A stretch of 64,000 nucleotides of DNA from Hyparrhenia diplandra (lineage: Eukaryota; Streptophyta; Magnoliopsida; Poales; Poaceae), in the NCBI GenBank assembly GCA_015847255.1, contig JADLZK010007821.1, positions 434,001-498,000 of the forward strand. Direction: 5' to 3'. Shown piece after piece: positions 43,106-55,329 of the stretch; position 1 is the stretch's first letter, and the number at the start of each line of letters is the position of its first letter. The notes beneath the pieces are model-generated. The model was not told the origin of the DNA. It saw only the letters and a list, made by a program, of their open reading frames with translations, and ran no database searches. Position numbers and translations under genes: made by a program.

Positions 43106-44451
43106 TGTTGACACTTGTTAATGCATACTTTTAATTGTCAATTAAACATGGAAAAGGACTAAAATATAATTAGACAACCTTATTAGGGGTTTATACTAAT
43201 GATTTCCATGAGTTTTGTTAAAGTTGTGATTTGCGGGGACTTAATTAAAAAACGGTAGAAATCGTAACGCAATCCAACTCGAAGCAAGACTAGAAGGCTG
43301 GAATACACCCGACGTGAACGAAACTTGGCAATCAAGAAAACATCATCTAGAAGACTCCGAAGCCCACGACGCATCACGGGCCCCGAGTGGAACCCACCGG
43401 GCCGATCGCCCAATAATCGCCGATCGGCCCGGCTTGGCCCCCCAAGTCGCCCCTCGTTTCCGAACGTTCCTCCACCGCCTCTAAGACACAATCTAATCCG
43501 GTCGTTTTGATGTCGGTTTGATCCGAGGGCGTCGGTTAAGCATGAGATGCATGAAGATTAGTACCACATTGCTGCTTGGGGTTTGAAGAGACATAAGAAG
43601 ACCCATATATATAGACCCCTAGGCCTCCCTGATTCATCAATCTCAGTTCAATCTTCAATTCAATCAGATCATCCACGACGACAAGAGATAGAAGCTCTAG
43701 ATTAGAATTAGATTGAGAGTTAGTTTTGCAAGTTGAGAGAATTAGAGTGCGGTTGAGGCGGAGTAGAAGGAAGGCCCGGAGCTGTCGGCGCCTCCATCTT
43801 CTTCCTCCTCTGGAGTTGGCGCCTCCATCATCGTCTCCCTCGAGCCGATGCCATTGGAGCACGACTCGAGATCTTATGGATTGTTCGAATTCCATTCGAG
43901 TAAGTGATATTGTCTCTATTGTTCTTAAGGTTCGTATTTCTTTGATAAGATTACTTTGATTCCTGTCGCTCTTGAATTAAAGTTGTTAGATTAATGTAAG
44001 CGTGGTGCTTAGATTGACTAGCTTATTACGAATACCTTCTATAGGCCGGGGTGAAGACACTTGTTAAGGCTGATCGTAGTGGTGACAGCACTATTGAGTC
44101 CTTTGTTACGCCTACCCCGTTTATAGAAATCGTAGGGAGACCCCTGCGTTGTTAGCGTAGAATCCCTTTATTAAGAGTTTCTTCATGACAACCCCTCTTA
44201 AGAACAATGTGCAAATGATTTATTTGAAGTGAGAACAAGACCTTCCTACTAGAACTCCTTATCTTTATTATCTATCTAGTTTTATTAAACCACTCGAGGG
44301 GATCAAGAGTAAATCTCAAGAACCCCTTCTCTACGTTCTCCCCGTGGATTCGATATTTAAAACCCATCACCCCGGGTGAAGTGCTCACCGGTATCCGTGC
44401 GCGCTTGGATTATCCATCATAATATTCCCGTAGGCTTAGCAAATACCAACA
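43106..44451 (+). repeat. 5' LTR, 1346 bp
   Basis: Includes a TATA box (CCATATATATAGACCCC, about 43,600-43,618) and the conserved end ATACCAACA. It carries one copy of the GCCGATCGG hairpin motif (43,399-43,434). Confidence 0.9.
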
Positions 44452-44452
44452 A

Positions 44453-44485
44453 GCATTTCCGGCGCCGTTCTCGGGAGAACGGTTT
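44453..44485 (+). other. Primer-binding site
   Basis: CCGGCGCCGTT and following CGGGAGAAC, two bases after the LTR, resemble the tRNA-Asp type site TGGCGCCGTTGCCGGGGA with several mismatches or indels. Confidence 0.55.
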
Positions 44486-44549
44486 AGAGATTTCTTGAGT
44501 ATACTTTTATCTTTTTCTTTTAGTTTAAATTCTTATCCTTTTCTTTATC

Positions 44550-45226
44550 ATGGATACTACATCCATTAAAGATTTTTCGGCACCTATGGAGCTTAGCCTT
44601 AGGCCTATACCATCATCCAAACCAATTCTATCCGAAGCCTATGAGCTACGCCCTCGGTTAATAGAGATGGTCCAAACCAACACTTTCTTAGGAATAGAAG
44701 GCGAAGACCCTTATCATCATCTCCAACAATTTGAGCAAACATGTGATTTGCCTTCATATAGAGGGTATGTCCGACGAGACTATCCGTTGGAAGCTCTTTC
44801 CGTTCACACCGAAAGGAAAAGCTCGCCAATGGTATGATAGAACCAAGGAGAAGAAGAAAGGCGATTGGGGAATTCTCCGCGTGCGATTTTACTTTGGACT
44901 TTTACCCCGTTTCTAAAGTAGTCAACCTTAGAACCCAGATCATATCTTTCAAACAGGAGGATAGTGAGTCGTTGAGTTCATCCTGGGAACGTTTTGAACT
45001 TCTTTGCAAATCCGGACCAGATCTAGGCCTTCAAGACCACATTTTACTTCAACATTTCTATATTGGTCTTAATAAAGAATCTAGAGCCTATTTGAATACC
45101 TCCTCACATGGATCTTTCATCCATCTTACATCTAGTGAAGCTAGAACCATCTTAGACAACATTCTAGCCAGCACCAATGATGATCCAAGAGAAGAGAAAT
45201 CTTTAGAAGAAGAAATTCCGAAGTAG
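44550..45226 (+). pseudogene. Gag of the 9.8-kb element
   Basis: ATG 44,550 opens MDTTSIKDFSAPMELSLRP and continues with IEGEDPYHHLQQFEQTCDL. The frame then shifts (near 44,765 and 44,840-44,880) into KVVNLRTQIISFKQEDSESL and ELLCKSGPDLGLQDHI, the classical gag capsid-like helices. About 230 codons in all, interrupted twice. Confidence 0.8.
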
Positions 45227-45299
45227 CTACACTGAACCTATGCCGTAATCATCTCAACCCGTAGCTTCTGTAATCATTAAAGGAAAAACATTCTTTTCC

Positions 45300-47640
45300 C
45301 GACTTTATGAATGATATCGAGGATGATTTATTTTTCGATTTTGGAAACACCTCAAATTATCATCAAGAGAAGAAACCTCGAAAACGCAAATTATCTTCAC
45401 AAGAAGAAATTGATCACGTTGAGCAATACTTCTCAAGACAAAACACTAGGAAGCTTGCATCTATCATGAGTGCGAGAATGGTTAGAAGAATCGAACTTTC
45501 TTTCGATGTGATCCGTTTGGAATCACCTTACGTACCAATTCAATGCATAATTAATGCAATCACCTATGATGCACTTTTATAACCCGATCGTAGGAGTTAA
45601 TATAATGGCTTTATCCTTTTTTGAGCAATTTAGCAAGAACATGCCATTATCTCCTACTACTAAGTTATTAAAACACTCCTCTGGGCAAATTGTCCAAAGT
45701 TCGGGAATTCTTTTACACTCTACCTATTCGGGTAAATGACATGTTAATCAACCTTGAGCTTTTATATCTTTGATATTAGGGAGTTTGACCTTTTATTAGG
45801 CCATCCATTAGAAAGACTCCTTAAAGAAGGACACGGGGAAAACTAGACATTTGTCTAGGCAAAGATAAATTTCCCTTACAATTCGCACATTCGATTCATC
45901 CGAGACCGAACCTAGTCCGAACCGGACCCAATGGAAGAGGTGAAAGAAGCATCTATAGAACATTTTCGTAGAATCCAATCAAGAAGATGTAACCGAATTC
46001 TTCATCGAGGAAGAGGAAGAAAATCCAACCGAATCCGAACCTCTCGATGAATTCGAGGAAACCTCGAGACCTCCCATTGAACTTAAACCTTTACCACCTG
46101 GTCTTAGATATGCCTTTTACGCATAATGATCCCGAGTCCCCCGTGATCATTAATGATAAACTCACTTTCGGGGAAGAGACTTACGGGTTAATTCTTGTCT
46201 TAGAACAACATCGTTCGGCCTTTGGCTACTCACTCCAAGATCTAAAGGGCATCAGTCCCCGCCCTTTGCACACATCGTATACCTACGAGATCGATGTTCC
46301 ACCATCTAGAGAGCCTCAACGCCTTAAGACTTAATAATGCGATGAAAGATGTGGTAAAGAAAGAAGTTCTAAAACTTCGCACTTTAGGGATTATATATCC
46401 CGTGCCACATAGTGAGTGGGTAAGCCCCTGTGCAAGTTGTGCCTAAAAAGGAGGCATGACAAGTAGTTAAGAATGAAAAGAACGAATTAATTCCTCGAGA
46501 GAACCGTCATTTGGTTGGCGTATGTGCATAGACTATAGAAAATTAAATAAAGCCACAAAGAAAGATCACTTTCCACTGCCTTTCATTGATGAAATGTTAG
46601 AACGGTTGGCAAACCACTCTTTCTTTTGTTTTCTCGATGGATATTCGTGGTATCACCAAATCCCAATCCATCCCAAATGATCAAAAGCAAAACCACTTTT
46701 ACATGTCCATATGGAACTTATGCATATCGTAGAATGTCTTTTGGATTATGTAATGCTCCAGCTTCTTTTCAAAGATGCATGATGTCTATATTTTCTCGAT
46801 GATGATTGAAGAGATTATGGAAGTTTTTATGGATGACTTTTTCTTTTATGGAAAAACTTTTGATGATTGTCTAGAAAACTTAGATAAGGTTTTGCAAAGA
46901 TGTGAAGAAAAGCACTTAGTCCTTAATTGGGAAAAATGTCATTTTATGGTTAGAGAAGGAATAGTGCTAGGCCATCTAGTTTTCGAAAAGAGGAATAGAG
47001 GTAGACCGAGCTAAAATAGAAGTAATTGAACAACTACCTCCACCTGTGAATGTTAAAGGAATAAGAAGTTTTCTTGGCCATGCCTTTGGTTTTTATAGAA
47101 GGTTCATAAAGAATTTTTCTCATATTGCTAGACCTCTTACAAACTTGTTAGCTAAGGATGTTCCTTTTGATTTTGATGATGCTTGTCTTAAATCTTTTGA
47201 AACTCTAAAAATGCTCTTATTTCTCGCACCCATTATTCAACCCCCCGATTGGTCTTTACCTTTTGAAATTATGTGTGATGCAAGTGATTATGCTTTGTGG
47301 GGGCTATTTTAGGACAAACAAAAGACAAGAAACATCATGCTATTGCTTATGCTAGTAAAACTTTAACCGGACCTCAACTTAATTATGCCACAACAAAAAA
47401 GAGTTACTAGCTGTTGTTTATGCTATCGACAAGTTTAGATCTTACTTGGTAGGAGCAAAAGTTATTGTTTACACCGATCATCTTGCTCTTAAATATTTGC
47501 TCACTAAGAAAGATGCTAAACCAAGATTAATACGATGGATTTTCTTTGCTCCAAGAATTTGATTTAGAAATTAGAGATAAGAAAGGAGTAGAAAATTTCA
47601 TTTGCCGATCATTTGTCTAGAATGCATTTTGAGAAACCAC
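45300..47640 (+). pseudogene. Protease, reverse transcriptase and RNase H region
   Basis: Between gag and RT, 45,307-46,330 holds weakly conserved linker and protease-like sequence (an active-site loop is not legible). The RT block starts near 46,330. It shows GVCIDYRKLNKATKKDHFPL (about 46,520) and EVFMDDFFFYGKTFDDCLEN (46,820-46,885), where MDD stands at the YxDD position, followed by NWEKCHFMVREGIVLGH. RNase H begins near 47,250 with EIMCDASDYALWG. Its continuation to 47,640 is in other frames. Confidence 0.75.
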
Positions 47641-47659
47641 AGTGAATTACCCATTAATG

Positions 47660-48945
47660 ACTCTATGAGGGATGACATGCTCTATCGGATCTCCCGATCC
47701 GACCCCCCGGTATGCGAGATATTGTTAATTTTATGGTTGCGAGGATATATGTACGACCTGGGTGATAAGAAAAAGCTCATTTATGAGAGTCGTCATCACC
47801 TATGGGATGAGCCATACCTCTTCCGAGTATGCACCGACGCTTACTACGGAGGTGTACGGCGGTGAAGAAGGACTACAGATTATCGAGAAATGCCACTCAT
47901 CACCATATGGAGGTCATTATGGAGCATTCCGTACACATGCAAAGATCCGCAAAGCGGATTTTTGGCCAACCATGTATCAAGACACACGAGACTTAAATGT
48001 GACGAAGGTGCAATGCCCATTAGAGACATGGCAATATCAATTCTAGGGATGCCATGCGCCGACAACCAATCTTCAAATCGAGCTCTTTGATGTCCGGGGA
48101 ATTGACTACATGGGACCATTCCCAAAATCCGGACCCTACGAGTACATCCTAGTGGCAGTTGACTATGTTTCTAAATGGGTTGAGGCCATGCCATGCAAGA
48201 CTGCTGATCACAAAAGCTCAATCAAGATGTTTGAAGAAATAATATTTCCAAGATTCGGTACACCAAGGCTAGTGATAAGTGACGGAGGGTCCCACTTCAT
48301 CGACAAGAATTTCGAGAAGTACCTCTCATCTCATGGGATCCAACACAACGCCGCTACACCTTATCACCCGCAGACAAGTGGTCAAGCGTAAACGTCAAAC
48401 AAGCAAATCAAGAACATCCTACGTAAAAACGGTTGACCAAATGGGAACTAAATGGAAAGACAAGGCTACCGAAGCTCTTTGGGCTTATCGGACAGCTTAC
48501 AAGACTCCCATTGGAATGTCTCCCTACCGGTGGTCTACGGAAGACATGTCACTTGCCCGTTGAGCTAGAGTTCAAGGCTCACTATGCAATCAAGAGGTGG
48601 AACATGGACCTTGACGCAGCCGGAACAAAACGAAGAATGCAACTATCTGAGTTGGAAGAATGGAGAGAGAAGGCGTACCACAGTGCCAAGATCTACAAAG
48701 AAAGAACCAAAAGATGGCACGACAAAAGAATCAAGAAGAAGGAATTCCACTCCAGGCGATCAGGTATTACTTTTTAATTCCAGGGTACGACTTTTCGGAC
48801 ATGGAAAACTACGAAGCAAGTGGGAAGGACCATATAAGGTGGTGAGTTCATCATCACACGGAGCTGTCACTCTTCAAGACAACGAAGGTACGCTATTCAA
48901 GGTAAATGGTCATCGCCTCAAAATATTTTTTAGAGCCCAATAAAG
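47660..48945 (+). pseudogene. Integrase of the 9.8-kb element
   Basis: The zinc-binding part is near 47,880-48,045 (HSSPYGGHYGAFRTHAKIRK). The catalytic core 48,110-48,391 is open and well conserved: GPYEYILVAVDYVSKWVEAM (first D), RFGTPRLVISDGGSHF (second D) and SSHGIQHNAATPYHPQTSGQ. The C-terminal part (48,440-48,943) has DKATEALWAYRTAYKTPIGM and PYKVVSSSSHGAVTLQDNEG in shifted frames. No chromodomain follows. Confidence 0.8.
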
Positions 48946-49309
48946 ATTTAGAAGAATTAGATGTTATCGAATTCTTCGAATTACCCAAAAATATTAATTT
49001 TCACGAATAATGGGCCGACACCAGGTTTTTCGGGATAATAATAGAGTTAGAGCACCCCACGACAGAACGCGTCGCGAGGCGACACGTGGCCGAACCGATC
49101 GCCCAAATAACGAGGCCGATCGGCCCACGGTCCCCCCTCGGCGTCGATTTTGTCCCACATGGTCTCTTGCACGTTTAGTTACGGAAAAAATCACTTTCAG
49201 ATTTGTTTTAGTACCGTAAACCCAATCTCTCGTCCCCCGAAAAATCGACCCATATATAATCAAGGATAGACCCTCCTCTTTTCTCATCTAATCTCCAAAT
49301 TAGCGACCA

Positions 49310-49856
49310 TGGCTGAAAAGCGGCTTGTCCCCTTCAATGAGAAAGCCAAGCAAGTTGTTCCTTCCATCAAGCAACCCAAGCCGCTCGCCGTCATACCACC
49401 CGATCATACTCCAATTCCTTTCGTTCCACCTCGCCGTCCTCGCACACCGCCGCCACCGCAGGACGCATAAAGCAAGTCATGTATGCTCACCAGTATGATC
49501 GTCGCCAAGTTGCACCACTGAAAAAGCCGATCCATGTTCCTAGCTACATGAAGGTTGAAGAACCGAAGAAGGGCGAGCGTCTCACACGAAGTTCGCATGG
49601 ACGCCAACGGCAACACGAGGGAGCACAAGTACACTACAGCACCTCCACGCCTGCACTACCATTAATGGAATCCGCGCTAAGGAGTCCGGATCAAGAGGAT
49701 TCCCCGTTATCGAGGCCGACCCGCGTATGCCACAAAAAGAAAAAGACTAGAAAGACCGTAGCCGACCTCGCTCTAGATGTAGCAGCCCTTGCAGAAACAT
49801 GCAAGGAGATTCACGCGTCAATAGCACCCTTACTAGTTCCGTCCTCCGTCTCTTAG
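49310..49856 (+). pseudogene. Extra ORF region downstream of integrase
   Basis: ATG 49,310 encodes a basic, proline-rich peptide (MAEKRLVPFNEKAKQVVPSI start, PPRRPRTPPPPQ end) that stops at 49,470. A second frame from about 49,479 continues (MYAHQYDRRQVAPLKKPIHV). Additional ORFs after integrase occur in Athila/Tat-type elements, but this sequence has no domain I know. Confidence 0.45.
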
Positions 49857-51578
49857 AGAATGAAGGAAAGAAGAAGCGTAAAAATCGGGGAAGAGGATGC
49901 TAGTCGCAATTCAAAGAAGGGCAAGGGCCCTATGTAAGCACCACAATTAGAGAGCACATAAGTCTTAGCGTTTGAGTCTTAAAGATTAGTTAAATTAAAG
50001 TCATTTAGTTTGGTTTAGATAATATTAGTTTGCTTTAAATTTTAGGAAGTTTAGAATTATATAATAAAGTGCTCTCTCTTTTTATCAATAATGTAATCCA
50101 CAAGTTGAGTCAAATATTTCTTCTATATTTTTTACGGATATGTTTTTGTCTCCACCATGCTTTGTATGCAAGATAACAGGAATTAAGTGTGGGGGAGAGA
50201 CATGCCGACCAAATAGAAATTTTCGCGACAAAAATCAAGAAATTCGGAATAAAAACGGAACCATCGACTCAAGACGACGGACCGCGGCCCGACACGGACC
50301 AGAGGCGGACCGATCGGCCCAAATAACAGCCGATCGCCCCCTGGCCTCGCCCCCCACTAAGGCCCAACTTTCGCCCACCGCTTCGGTTTCGCTTCCTAAA
50401 ACTTTTTAATTTTCGCAATTTTATTTTCCGTTCGAATTAAATAAGCCTTCTCTATGGTATGTTTACCTATATGAAAAATATGTCTTGAACAAAGTTTTGC
50501 ATGATTAAATTCCTACATATATCTGTCACTTATTGGGATGCTTTAATTGCTTAAAACATGAGAAAGAATAAAGTTAGAATAAGATCTTCTTTCTTTTATC
50601 TTGTCTTTGGAGAGTTATTTATTTCAAAATATTAAAGTCATTAGTTATGCTTCTCCTTTGTGATCAATGATACATCCTAATAGAGCCGTAGCAATCATTA
50701 AAGATATATCTAATTAATTGTTGCTTTCTTGTGTTGAGCTTTGTCAAAACCACGACCCATGTTGAAATTTGTCTAAAGTCTACGATCAAGATCACATACA
50801 ATTTGCTTTCACTAAAGTATCCATGCTCTAAAAGTGTTAATCTCTATCTCCCATAATTTTAATTGTTGAAAAAAGGTACAAAGCTATGAAAAAGCCAAAT
50901 GTTAAAAATTCTAAGAGTGGAGAGAAAAGTGAGAGAGAGGAGAAAATGAGCAAGTGTTCTACGGGTCGGAAGAACCCCCTCTCTAAGAAAGGAAAAAGGC
51001 AAAAAATAAAGAGAAGAATAATGGACAAGTGTCCGAGGGTGAGTATGGCCCACTTCTCTAATAAATAAGAGAGTAAAATGGACATGTGTCCGAGGGTGAG
51101 TAGAACCCACCTCTCTAATAATTAGCTGGTTACCTCTCAAAAAAAAAAAGAGAGAAATATAAATAGGGAGATAGAAGATTTTCATCTAGAGAGCCATGGT
51201 GATAATCTTGATTCACATGCACATCTTGATCTGTGACTTATGACATCTATCTCCATGGATCCACAATTGACTCGGCAATAAATACAAGGTAAGTGTGCTA
51301 CATGTTCTTGAGCTTCACATATGATATATAATAAACGAACTATGAGGATATAATATACTTTGAGAGACTTGAGAGTGTCACAAAGGAGTAAGTACAACTA
51401 TGTTTTCTTTTCAAAAACTTATGTAAAAATCTCTCCAAGTGACTTGGTTTAAGAATTTAAGGTGATCTGTTTTCTAACCAATTCATGCTCAAAAGATCCC
51501 AAAGTGCAGGTATGACCATGGAAATATAATCATGATCCATGCTTAGACCATCCTTTTATCGAGGATGAGTAAAAGCCT
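49857..51578 (+). other. Non-coding 3' region of the retrotransposon
   Basis: AT-rich, with two internal copies of the GCCGATCGG hairpin motif in and before it (49,093-49,125 and 50,306-50,340), an internal polypurine-tract copy (50,185-50,198) and two to three units of a roughly 58-70-bp repeat (50,945-51,120) containing GTGTCCGAGGGTGAGTA. Confidence 0.6.
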
Positions 51579-51593
51579 AAGTGTGGGGGAGTT
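51579..51593 (+). other. Polypurine tract before the 3' LTR
   Basis: AAGTGTGGGGGAGTT directly precedes the 3' LTR start TGTTGAC, the usual plus-strand priming site in this type of element. Confidence 0.8.
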
Positions 51594-52931
51594 TGTTGAC
51601 ACTTGTTAATGCATACTTTTAATTGTCAATTAAACATGGAAAAGGACTAAAATATAATTAGACAACCTTATTAGGGGTTTATACTAATGATTTCCATGAG
51701 TTTTGGTAAAGTTGTGATTTGCGGGGACTTAATGAAAAACGGTAGAAATCGTAACGCAATCCAACTCCGAAAGCAAGACTAGAAGGCTCGAATACACCCG
51801 ACGTGAACGTTAAAACTTGGCACCGAAGAAAACATCATCTAGAAGACTCCGAAGCCACGACGCATCGCGGGGCCCGAGTGGAACCCACCACGGGCCGATC
51901 ATTAATAATCAGGCCGGTCGGCTTGGCCCCCAAGTCGCCCCTCGTTTTCGAGCGTTCCTCCACCGCCTCTAAGACACAATCTAATCCGGTCGTTTGATGT
52001 CGATTTGATCCGAGGGCGTCGGTTAAGCACGAGATGCATGAAGATTAGTACCACATTGCCTTTGCCGGTTTCGAAGAGACATAAGAAGACCCATATATAT
52101 AGACCCCTAGGCCTCCCGATTCATCAATCTCAGTTCAATCTTCAATTCAATCAGATCATCCACGGCGACAAGAGATAGAAGCTCTAGATTAGAATTAGAT
52201 TGAGAGTTAGTTTTGCAAGTTGAGAGAATTAGAGTGCGGTTGAGGCGGAGTAGAAGGAAGGCCCTGAGTCTGTCGGCGCCTCCATCTTCTTCCTCCTCCG
52301 AGTTGGCGCCTCCATCATCGTCTCCCCCGAGCCGATGCCATTGGAGCACGACTCGAGATCTTATGGATTGTTCGAATTCCATTCGAGTAAGTGATATTGT
52401 CTCTATTGTTCTTAAGGTTCGTATTTCTTTGATAAGATTACTTTGATTCTGTCGCTCTTGAATTAAAGTTGTTAGATTAATGTAAGCGTGGTGCTTAGAT
52501 TGACTAGCTTATTACGAATACCTTCTATAGGCCGGGTGAAGACACTTGTTAAGGCTGATCGTAGTGGTGACAAACACTATTGAGTCCTTTGTTACGCCCG
52601 CCCCCGTTTATAGAAATCGTAGGAGACCTCGCGTTGTTAGCGTAGAATCCCTTTATTAAGAGTTTCTTCATGACAACCCCTCTTAAGAACAATGTGCAAA
52701 TGATTTATTTGAAGTGAGAACAAGACCTTCCTACTAGAACTCCTTATCTTTATTATCTATCTAGTTTTATTAAACCACTCGGGGATCAAGAGGTAAATCT
52801 CAAGAACCCCTTCTCTACGTTCTCCCCGGATTCGATATTTAAAACCCATCACCCGGGTGAAGTGCTCACCGTATCCGTGCGCTTGCGGATTATCCATCAT
52901 AATATTCCTGTAGGCTTAGCAAATACCAACA
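51594..52931 (+). repeat. 3' LTR, 1338 bp
   Basis: Aligns along its whole length with the 5' LTR. The two differ by clustered small indels and substitutions, mostly around CG-containing words, and are identical over long AT-rich stretches. Confidence 0.9.
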
Positions 52932-55329
52932 AGGAGGAGGCGGAGGCGGAGGCGGAGGCGAGGACCTCTCGGCGTCAAGAAGACGCGGACCGCTCCGCGT
53001 GCCGCACCACGCGGACCGCTTCGGCGTCGCACCACGAGGGGGGACTAGCCGGAGTGCGGGGGGTTCCTCTTCCCTCCGCCGGAGGCGTGTCTACTTGCGA
53101 GGCCCCTCCGGACTCCCGGATCGACAACCTCGTGAGGAGCGTAAACCGACCATAAGACCAAAGACAGCCAAGGTAATTTACTTTACACTTTAGCACTACT
53201 TTCTTATTTTTCGGGTTTCAAAATCGTAATAGGAACTAATAGTTATTCTTGATCATTTGGCAGGGGTTTTGTTGTCACCGCGAACTCGGTTCAAGGGCGC
53301 CTTCCCCGCCGGCATTCTTGGTATTACGGTGAGGCAAAGACTACCTACCGGCCTTGTTAAAATCGACGGAGTAGAGTATCCTGTCACGTCGTTCCACCAA
53401 GCGAACTTTCGGGACAACTATGATGAGGATGGCATAAAATATAATAACAAGGCCATTCGTGTGGTCAAAGAGTTTTGGGTAAGTCTATGTCGCCTTTGTA
53501 CAAATACATCGCTCCAAATTCTAATGTTAGAAATAATGACTTATTACATTGCTTCTATGTGCGAAATGCTTCAAGTGCGAGGAGGGATACGAGGCCGAGG
53601 CGGATGAAGTGGCTCTAAACGCTGTTTCAAGCATGTGGCGGACATGTGGTACAAGGCACACCGGCGGGCCGTCGGGGACGTGGTGCGCGCTAAAGGAGAC
53701 CGAAGGCTCGAAAAGCATGAATGGAAAACGCTGAATCGACCAAAGAACAATACATGGAGGTAAATATTGAATGCTCATACTAAGTTTAATTATGCTTAAT
53801 GTGATTTTTATAATCTACGTTATACTTGGTGTCCTGTAGGTGATTCCGCGGTGGTGCTTGTCGCATAGGCGTTCTTTGGGAGCTTCGGGTGGGCCAGGTG
53901 GGTCGATACTGACTATCGGGGACGTCCACAAGCGACCACGGGACCGGGCGTGCCATGATGCGGGTGTACCACACTATCAAGGCAACATTAATCTCGCGAC
54001 CTACCAAGCTAGATATGTAAGTGTTATCCAATTCTTATTTTTACGATGTGCAACTCAATACTTTCTTACCATTCTAGCTACTTTTCTTTTTCACACGAGG
54101 GAGCGAGACACATGGCACGCAAATCAGCATGCTCGAGGCCTTTGCTAACTCCCACACGGGCAGGTATAAAGATCCCGCGGTCATCTTCAACCCCGAGGCT
54201 GGGCACGAAGCCTACACCAACCCGACCGCCCACGAGAAGATCGGTAGGTACACCGAAGTGGCGAGGGAGCAAGTATGGAGAAACCTTCGATCCCCTCTGG
54301 CCACAACATTGAGGGGGACATCGCCATGATCGCGGAGGAGGCAAGAAGCACGGGCGGTACTATATAGGTGATAGCGTTATCAACCCGCACAACACAAAAA
54401 GAAGCTATCTCGAGCTCGAGCACTTTCGGGAGGCCGTGATACGAGCGGCCAACCACTTACCGTGCTACTGATCTCGGACTTGAGGTTTATATATTTTTAT
54501 TTAAGGTTCATTTATCGTTGAATACTATTTCTCCGTGTTCTAACTTTGTGTTGAAATAGGCCGAGATAGAGGAAGAGAGGAAGCGGCGGGAGGAGGCCGA
54601 GAGAGGAGCGGGCAAGGGCTCTAGCGGAGCAAGAGAGGGCTCGAGCGGAGCAAGAGAGGGCGGGCAAACACCAGAAGAGCATGGAAGCTCTCCAGCGTAC
54701 CTCCAGGCGTGTTGATGGCCGGGTTGGTGTGTACCGCCACGGAGATCGCCTTCCCGCCACCGCCCGTCTTCGTCCCAACGCCCGTCGTCGTCGTCCACCG
54801 CCCGTCCTCACGGTCGGCCGTCGATCTTCCCTCCACCGCATGGAGCCTCTCACGTGAGTGTGTCTCCCGTAACTTCGAAATATGCATATATGAATGTGAA
54901 TGGATATGATCTGAAGTTTTGAATGCACCATGAGATGTGCACGTGGACATGTGGTTGTCGGCCATCGAGCCGTTGTTTTCTTGCGGGTTGGAAAGCCCTC
55001 AGGTGCGAGGGGAGGTCTTTGCCGAAATTTCTAACTATTTCTCTCACCGCAAGAAATTTGGCTTTTCATGACAAACCGAAAGTGTCACATAAGGTAAGAA
55101 TTTAGTCATAAAAACTACGTTATGACGAAAAACCCATCGTCATAAGGTGGTCACAAAAACGACCGTCACATTATGTACCTCGTGGCGGTTTTTGTAAAGC
55201 TGGTCACAAAAGTCACCTTTTTTTGTGGCTAAACCAATCTTCTGTCACATATTGTTATCTTTTATGACAACTACTTCTGTCATACATTAGTTAGTCAACG
55301 CGTCATATTATGTGTCTAGGGAAGGCGTT

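Larger units (their letters stand above)
43106..52931 (+). mobile_element. Ty3/gypsy LTR retrotransposon, 9.8 kb, complete structure
   Basis: LTRs at 43,106-44,451 and 51,594-52,931 start TGTTGAC and end CCAACA. The target duplication AGGAG is at 43,101-43,105 and 52,932-52,936. The order is 5' LTR, primer site, gag, pol (RT, RNase H, integrase), an extra ORF region, polypurine tract, 3' LTR. Gag type, the long non-coding 3' part with an additional ORF, and absence of a chromodomain point to the Athila/Tat side of Ty3/gypsy. Coding frames are all broken. Confidence 0.9.
42923..54921 (+). pseudogene. Second CACTA gene (TNPA-like), split by the retrotransposon
   Basis: The first part (ATG about 42,923) encodes MPQANVLKKISVKFKSVASL and a Q/G/R-rich segment leading into a GAG-repeat stretch. 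The 9.8-kb retrotransposon sits inside that repeat at 43,106. The second part resumes at 52,932 with more GGAGGC repeats and then blocks typical of plant En/Spm second-gene products: FPAGILGITVRQRLPTGLVK (53,295-53,360), YPVTSFHQANFRDNYDEDG (53,370-53,430), ANSHTGRYKDPAVIFNPEAG (54,130-54,200), and an E/R-rich coiled coil (54,560-54,690). Introns are likely around 53,480-53,560, 53,765-53,840 and 54,020-54,120. It is disabled by the insertion and by frame breaks. Confidence 0.65.
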
